Shown here piece by piece: positions 58,560 through 64,000 of a DNA stretch of 64,000 nt. The position numbers and the translations under genes are program-made. The stretch lies in assembly GCA_947095585.1 (NCBI GenBank), contig OX352765.1:89116965-89180964 (forward strand). Direction: 5' to 3'. The DNA comes from Nephrocerus scutellatus (taxonomy: Eukaryota > Arthropoda > Insecta > Diptera > Pipunculidae). The notes beneath the pieces were generated by a model. That model was not told the origin of the DNA and ran no database searches. It saw only the letters and a program-made list of their open reading frames with translations. Position 1 is the stretch's first letter, and every line of letters begins with the position of its first letter.

Positions 58560-59055
58560 ACTCTAAAACGTAAAAAAACTATATTGTCTGGTTTGGTGCT
58601 CCCAAGCAACATTGAACATCTTAAAGACAAAATTCAGAACTGCGCGATAGAACTTTTGTTATCGAACACAACAAATTATTGACTCGCTTGAATATCGTAG
58701 GAATGTTTACCGCTTGTCACTGTTTTATCGCTTCTACTACAAGCGGTGTTCAAAGAAATATCAAGGTGCATCCCGCCCATCTTCTAACCCATCCGCAATA
58801 CCAGTGCCCACTGCCTCCGCTCAAGCCCACTGATCCAAAATTGAGCAAAATTGAGCCATTCTTCAGCAAATACAGATTTTCCGTCTTTAGCCGTACACTA
58901 AATATTGCAAGGCTCTGTGTTTTCGAGTCTGCATGATTCAAGACACTTATGCATACACATCTCCATCTTTTCTCTCCTTAAATCCTTAATTACCTAATGC
59001 CTACGCTGTGCTTAGTATTACAGGGGTGCACATCATCCCTAAAACATGAGTGCAT
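58560..59055 (+). mobile_element. LINE-B (CR1-like) 3' region
   Basis: Encodes VWFGAPKQH, LKDKIQNCAIELLLS (58620-58665), NRNT-like and FSRTLNIARLCVFES (about 58895-58935), then the family tail with CCTACGCTGTGCTTAGTATT (58999-59020). Confidence 0.7.
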
Positions 59056-59124
59056 AATTGAACTATAGAGTATCCGAAGTAATTTTCCCCACATTCCGGC
59101 CAAGATTTCTCTGTAAACTTCCCA

Positions 59125-59403
59125 TTATAATAATATTCGGCGCAACAGACCATTGCAGCCCAAAACCTAGCTTCTTGCAACCATTTTTGTTATGCGTGTA
59201 TATTTTTGCACACAAATGGAAGGGACCTACAATTGAATGCTTGAAGAATTGAGAAGCTTTTCGTGAAAAGTTATTACTCTCGGATGTCTGACAGATATTC
59301 GCGAGAGGTGTGACCGTGAAAAATACTTTTAGTGTTTTCAAGGATTCGAACTACGAATCCCCTGCTCAGAAATCCATGCACTAATCACTGAGCCACGGCG
59401 CCC
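59125..59403 (-). mobile_element. tRNA-derived SINE, full length
   Basis: Minus strand from GGGCGCCGTGGCTCAG (59403) with box A (TGGCTCAGTGA) and box B (AGTTCGAATCC, about 59345-59355), the CACGGTCACACCTCTCGCG body, the TTTGTGTGC segment, to GGTCTGTTGCGCCGAATATT and ATT repeats at 59125-59137. CCCATT lies at both edges and may be a short target duplication, though CCC is also part of the SINE end. Confidence 0.85.
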
Positions 59404-60046
59404 ATTCCAATATTGGAGTGTGGTTCAAAATGCACAAAATGCTTTGTTCGAGATCCGAAATATTTCGTATGGCTTCACTTCCTGTCGATGACTACCGATT
59501 GTAGTTAAACATTTCAAATGGCAAACAATCGAAGTCGAATCCAGCAAACTCGCGTTGGAACGCAATTTTCAATTATCTTCACGTACACCATAGAATTGTT
59601 CCATAAATTATAAATCGCATTTAATCCACAGGTGGTAGTGTTTGCAATCGGTGAGGCAACAAAACACCTCTTTCCGGGGTTGACCAACCTGTCGTCAGCC
59701 GTCATCAGCACGCAATTATATCTTCCTTCCGCTTGGCTTTTGTTTAAGTACTTTTTGGCATTCAAAAGACAAAAGTGCACGACTTCTTTCCAACATGTAT
59801 CCTCATCAATTTGGAATTACCACGTAATTTCAATAGCAATTTGCAACTCGAATAAAATGAAATTCGTTTTAATTTGTGTACGGAAATTGCTCTGCACGGT
59901 TCATGCTGCACTCAAGTGTGTTTGCAGTGTCCTCCTTGTCCATTTAAAAGGACGATTCCCTGGCGGAAACAATCGTATTCAATTGAGGATATTCGTTGGG
60001 GAAACATCGCAACGTTTGAAGAAATTTTACGAGTATTGCATTAAAA
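59404..60046. other. Upstream region of the receptor gene
   Basis: Presumably includes its promoter and 5' UTR; no clear TATA or initiator. The frame 59632-60132 overlaps receptor exon 1 in another phase and is not called. Confidence 0.4.
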
Positions 60047-62639
60047 ATGACATTGTTCGGACGACTACCCGTATCCCCCCAGACGGCGATAGCAACACTT
60101 TGTGCACTATTTGTTGGTGGTGGTGGTGGTGATAAAGTTTTCGGTCTTCAAGTTGGAGCAATGCCAAATAATGCCATTGATGATTTCTCAAACAACCAAC
60201 ATCACTCGTCGCTGTCGACGACATCTGGCGAACAACAACAAAGAGCATTGGAATCTCCGGCAATGAAACTTTTGCCTTTTATCGTTGAGTATTTTCACTT
60301 TCACGGAGTAAGGAGTTTAATTGTTGTTGCATGCCCCGATAAGAGGAAGAGATGGGGAATTGGTTAGAAATTTTCTTTTCTCCTCCTTTTTTCGTTTCTC
60401 GGAAGCTTTATGGAAGTTTTTTTTTTTTTTTTCTTCTTTTTCGGTTTCAACTTGCACAGCGTATTTGGGTCAGAGAAACTTTATCGACTACATCAGGACT
60501 TTGATGGTTAATGGTTTCTTTGTGCGGATTTATTGTGGCGTCCTGCAAGCGGAAATGTTGCCATTCACACACAAGACGGGAGTTCTTATACTAAGTTTGG
60601 AATTGTCATGTTCGGCGAGTGTTCTGCGATTGGCATCCGAGCAAAATTATTTTACAACAAATCGTTTTTGGCTTCTGATGACACCAGGCGGTGATTCCCA
60701 ATGGGATTTGCTTAAAAGTGATGCCATTTTTATTCCTCCGGATGGCGAGGTTCGTTTGCTGACGGTAGACACAGAGTCAGCAGCATCATTGGAACTTACC
60801 CTAATTGACGTTTACAAAGTAGCCAAAGAGAAACCATTAAAGGAACGCGTCGTTGGACATTCCATAACTACTCCAATGGAAATGATTAAGGCGTTACTGG
60901 CATTCGGCTCGGCTATTAGCTACCGTGAAAACTTGGAGGGAAAACAGTTCAATACGGGACTTGTGATTGCCTACCCGGATATGTTCACAAATATTGATGA
61001 CTTGTCACTCAGGCATATCGATACCATTTCAAAGGTGAACCATGCCCTAATTAGGGAGCTTAAGAACAAGTTCAATGTGACGTAAGGACAAGCAAAACCG
61101 CCATTCAATAATTACGAAAATTTCATGTTGCAGCTTCAACACATATCAGACAGACAACTACGGATGGCGTCAACCAGATGGAAAATTCGACGGTCTCGTG
61201 GGTCGAATTCAACGCTTTCAAGTGGATTTCGGGCAACTGGGCATTTTCATGCGATTGGAACGCATTGCTCTGGTAGATTTTGTAGCGGAAACATTTTCGG
61301 TTCGCGCTGGCCTCATGTTTCGCCAACCGCCGCTTTCAGCTGTGGAAAACATCTTTGCGATGCCATTTCACGAGGATGTTTGGATCTCGATACTCTTCTT
61401 CATGATATTCACCATGGTGATGATGGCAGTTGAGCTTGTGTTTGCTCCGCAAACTCACGATATGGACTTTTGGGACTGTGTGATTTTCGTGTGGGGAGCA
61501 ATGTGCCAACAAGGCTTCTATGTGACGGTTATTGCGAGATCAGCAAGGATTCTTGTGTTCACCACTTTTGTGACGACACTATTCCTGTTTACATCATTTT
61601 CAGCTAATATTGTCGCATTGTTGCAGAGTCCAAGCGAAGCTATCAGTTCGTTGGGCGATTTAAGTTTATCGCCGCTTGAGATTGGCGTTCAGGACACCGT
61701 TTACAATAAGATTTTCTTCAATGTGGGTATCCTGTAGTAATAATATCCTGTAAACATCCCTTAATTATATTATACTAGCTGTTAACCTCGGTGTTACTTA
61801 GGACCCACCCTCAGGATATCAAGAAATGTCAAAATTTAAAATAACAGGCGTTGCCCGGCTGCCTCTCCTCTACCTACTGACCCATCCAAACTTACCCCCA
61901 CCCATATGACCACCCCACTGACCCACACCAACTTAACCCTTACCCACACTGGCTCACACCACTAAGACCGCCCGTTACAAAACGTGACGTTGCCTTAAAA
62001 TATTACTCTCTCCTCTCTAAATAACCTAATAAGCTAATTAATATCAAGATACCTTATCCAATTAATATCAGTTACCTTTACCTTTCTTTTCTTTTCTGTA
62101 GGAATCTACAGATCCCGTCACAATGATGCTCTACCGTAAAAAGATCCAACCTAAAGGCGACAACGTCTATATGCGCCCACTCGATGGCATGGAGCTAATG
62201 CGCACTAAACTGTTTGCTTATCAAGTAGAGCTGCAGGCAGGTTACCAAATCATTAGTGATACATTTAGTGAACCAGAAAAATGTGGCCTCAAACAGTTGG
62301 AAGCATTTAAGTTGCCAATTTTGGCAATTCCCGTAAGGAAAAATTTTCCCTACAAAGAACTTTTTCGGAGGCAGTAAGTCGTGAATTCCGTCAGGGTGGT
62401 ACCTAATTATTTTCACAATTTAACTTTGCAGACTCCGCTGGCAACGCGAAGTTGGTCTTATGAATCACGAACAGCGTAAATGGTTTCCCCAGAAGCCCAA
62501 ATGTGAAGGTAACGTTGCTGGATTTATTTCAATTGGCATCACTGAGTGTCGTTATGCTTTGCTGATTTTCGCCCTTGGAGCGACTGCTGCGATTGCGATG
62601 TTCTTTGTTGAGATTCTTGTAAAGAAGTTATCAAACTAA
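60047..62639 (+). CDS. Ionotropic receptor, IR75-group-like, five exons
   Basis: Exons 60047-60362, 60460-61081, 61134-61722, 62102-62373 and 62432-62639 give 668 codons with GT-AG introns (the third donor is GTGGGT). Insect ionotropic receptors are glutamate-receptor relatives that work as odour- or taste-gated cation channels in sensory dendrites. Visible parts: a short N-terminal domain (LLPFIVEYFHFHG about 82-94); S1 lobe with Arg356 (ERIALVDF), at the place of the glutamate-binding Arg of iGluRs; MFRQPPLSAVENIF before the first membrane segment (about 396-417); pore loop (FWDCVIFVWGAMCQQG, 425-440); second segment ending SFSANIVALLQSPSEAISSL (452-486); S2 lobe; YNKIFFN|ESTDP at exon 3/4; third segment 641-663. 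The start at 60047 has AAAAATGA context but only a weak signal peptide. Related to IR75/IR64a/IR84a/IR31a by these motifs; the orthologue is not assigned. No stop or frame break: likely functional. Confidence 0.88.
61775..61985 (-). mobile_element. Helitron-like fragment in receptor intron 3
   Basis: Minus strand 3' end GTTAACAGCTAG (61775) followed by T; AAATAACAGGCGTTGCCCGGCTGCC and CTGACCCA repeats are shared with 2350-2410. The 5' end is not found before the exon at 62102. Confidence 0.6.
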
Positions 62640-62708
62640 CACTGGGTTAAGTAGGAAAGGACGGGTGATTTTCCTTGAACTTAACGGTTATATCATTATT
62701 GATACTTT

Positions 62709-62714
62709 AATAAA
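62709..62714 (+). other. Poly(A) signal of the receptor gene
   Basis: AATAAA 70 bases after the stop codon at 62637-62639. Confidence 0.55.
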
Positions 62715-63234
62715 GTCACAAGTTTTATTGCAATTTAATTTAAGAAATAACTGAAACATCTCTAAAGCGTTGGAGGATGAAAAGATGGTAATTAGATCAA
62801 CCGAGCAAGTCAGGCAACCCAAAATAACAATCTGCACTTCTTGTTGGTTGTTGCTCGCTCACTGTCTGTACTTTTAAATGCAATATCCATAGTCCTTGTC
62901 ATCTAGTATCTGAACGTGTTATTTTTCTTGTCAACGCAGTGGCTAGAAGTGACAATTTTTCACGTTTAATTGGATTTTTCAATGCTGCCGGTGAAGAAGA
63001 TCTAAAATAACACTCACACATACAAACTGAATCATTCGAACCGTATCAGCTACCTTCATTTCAAGCATTACCGGAGCTGTATGAAAAAAATAAAGAAGAC
63101 TTTAAAGCATCAGTTAGTTGTAGGGAGTGACAAGTCAATACGTCAGGAGTGACTTTCAGTTAAAAATGAAATCATTGTTTACAAGCGTACAAGAGTATTT
63201 TAGTGGGAAATATTAAAAAAAACAGTTATCCGCA
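62715..63234. other. No gene seen; probably includes the transposon 5' end
   Basis: The left end of the downstream Tc1/mariner copy should lie here, but no terminal repeat can be fixed without its partner, which is beyond the window. Confidence 0.4.
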
Positions 63235-64000
63235 ATGGAATTCAAGCGTAATAGTTTGATTGCCCTATTTTTGGCTGGAAAACCACAGCTGCAGATTGTT
63301 AGCCAACATCTGAATGTGAATAAAATGTTTGTGTATCGCACCATAAATCGTTATAACGATACTGGCACCATTGCAAAACGCCATGGTGATGGACCGAAAC
63401 GCACTGCAACATCGCCGGATATCATTCGGAAGGTGAAGGCCAAATTGGCTCGGAATCCGCGCCGTAGCGGCAAGAAAATCGGCTCGTGAGGCGAACATTT
63501 CGCTCGAACGGATGCAGCACATATTGAAAGATCGTCTTGGACTAAAGGCCTTGAAATTCCAAAAAACACATTGTCTCACCGATGCTCAAAAAAAAATTAG
63601 AGTGAAAAGAGTCACCGTTCGTTATTGAGCAATATGTGAACAAGCAAAACGACCGGATTTACTTGCCCGGCCGTTCTACTAAAAATTTGGACCAACGGAT
63701 TACCACTCGAAACCAAGCGCCGCCGATGGTGATGGTTTGGGCTGCCGTAACGGCCGAAAGCCGTTCACCGCTCGTTTTTTTGGACCGTGGCATCAAGATA
63801 AATGATCAAATTTATCGGGATCATGTGTTGGAGGGAGCGTTGAAGCCTTGGGCACAAAAACATTTCGGCCGCAGAGCCTGGACATTTGAACAGGACTCGG
63901 CGCTGAGTCATAAAGCGCGCGTCAATCAAGATTGGCTGAGAAACAACGTTCCGCGGTTCATTTCCACTACCCAATGGCCACCAAATTCACCGGATGCAAA
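63235..64000 (+). pseudogene. Tc1/mariner transposase relic, maT-like; runs off the window
   Basis: The N-terminal frame 63235-63475 has a helix-turn-helix type DNA-binding part (SLIALFLAGKPQLQIVSQHL, VYRTINRYNDTGTIAKRHGD, GPKRTATSPDIIRKVKAKLA). A frameshift near 63478 leads to EANISLERMQHILKDRLGL and LKFQKTHCLTDAQKK. A second break and a deletion near 63600-63612 remove the block with the first catalytic Asp. From 63615 the frame is open to the window end: VIEQYVNKQNDRIYLP, MVMVWAAVTAESRSPLVFLD, HFGRRAWTFEQDSALSHKAR (second catalytic Asp in QDSAL) and TTQWPPNSPDA. The last catalytic Asp would lie beyond the edge; by family knowledge the spacing is DD37D (maT). Confidence 0.8.

Noticed and set aside
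59632..60132. 166-codon plus frame
   Set aside because: Overlaps receptor exon 1 in a different phase, lacks domains and ends in a poly-Trp run from the same GGT/TGG repeat.

Overview
The window looks like a nuclear genome segment from a fly (Diptera, probably a higher fly such as a tephritid; this is an inference). The reasons are AT-rich DNA, spliced genes with short GT-AG introns, an insect ionotropic receptor gene, and a dense mix of degraded LINEs, SINEs, Helitrons, an LTR element and Tc1/mariner transposons. Nothing bacterial, viral or organellar was recognised.

Only one gene is convincing: a five-exon ionotropic receptor at 60047-62639 (+), with a ligand-binding domain split by a three-segment ion channel, like the antennal IR75 group of flies. 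Its third intron carries an old Helitron fragment. A second, weaker candidate is a one-exon secreted peptide at 24755-24988 (+) with a TATA box and initiator just upstream. No other open frame looks like a host gene.

The remainder is mostly transposon debris. LINE-A (clade not assigned) has about ten copies on both strands: 1-1105, 3585-3835, 7915-8105, 10148-11415, 25583-27240, 33945-34075, 40745-42800, 43950-45630, 48210-48830 and 56893-58350. A CR1-like family (LINE-B) has about eight fragments, all on the + strand. An RNase H-bearing family (LINE-C) is present as ORF1, RT and RNase H pieces. One RTE-clade fragment lies at 47355-48115. A tRNA-derived SINE has five copies (3406, 10499, 30419, 31968, 59125), and its last ~20 bases resemble the LINE-A 3' end, which suggests the SINE uses LINE-A machinery. 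Non-autonomous Helitrons with readable TC...CTAG ends lie at 2290-2701 and 50052-50490. An LTR with a tRNA-Leu-type primer site ends at 22948. Two different Tc1/mariner transposase relics lie at 23241-23747 and 63235-64000.

Structural features not explained by these families include a 321-bp foldback at 45732-46052, a 41-bp perfect-type hairpin stem at 2113-2228, three near-identical 18-bp palindromes at 12341-12747, and several local tandem repeats (30178-30418, 30706-31080, 34722-34860, 36003-36478). Long stretches between these hold no recognisable gene. All similarity statements are by eye from the sequence; no database search or alignment program was run.
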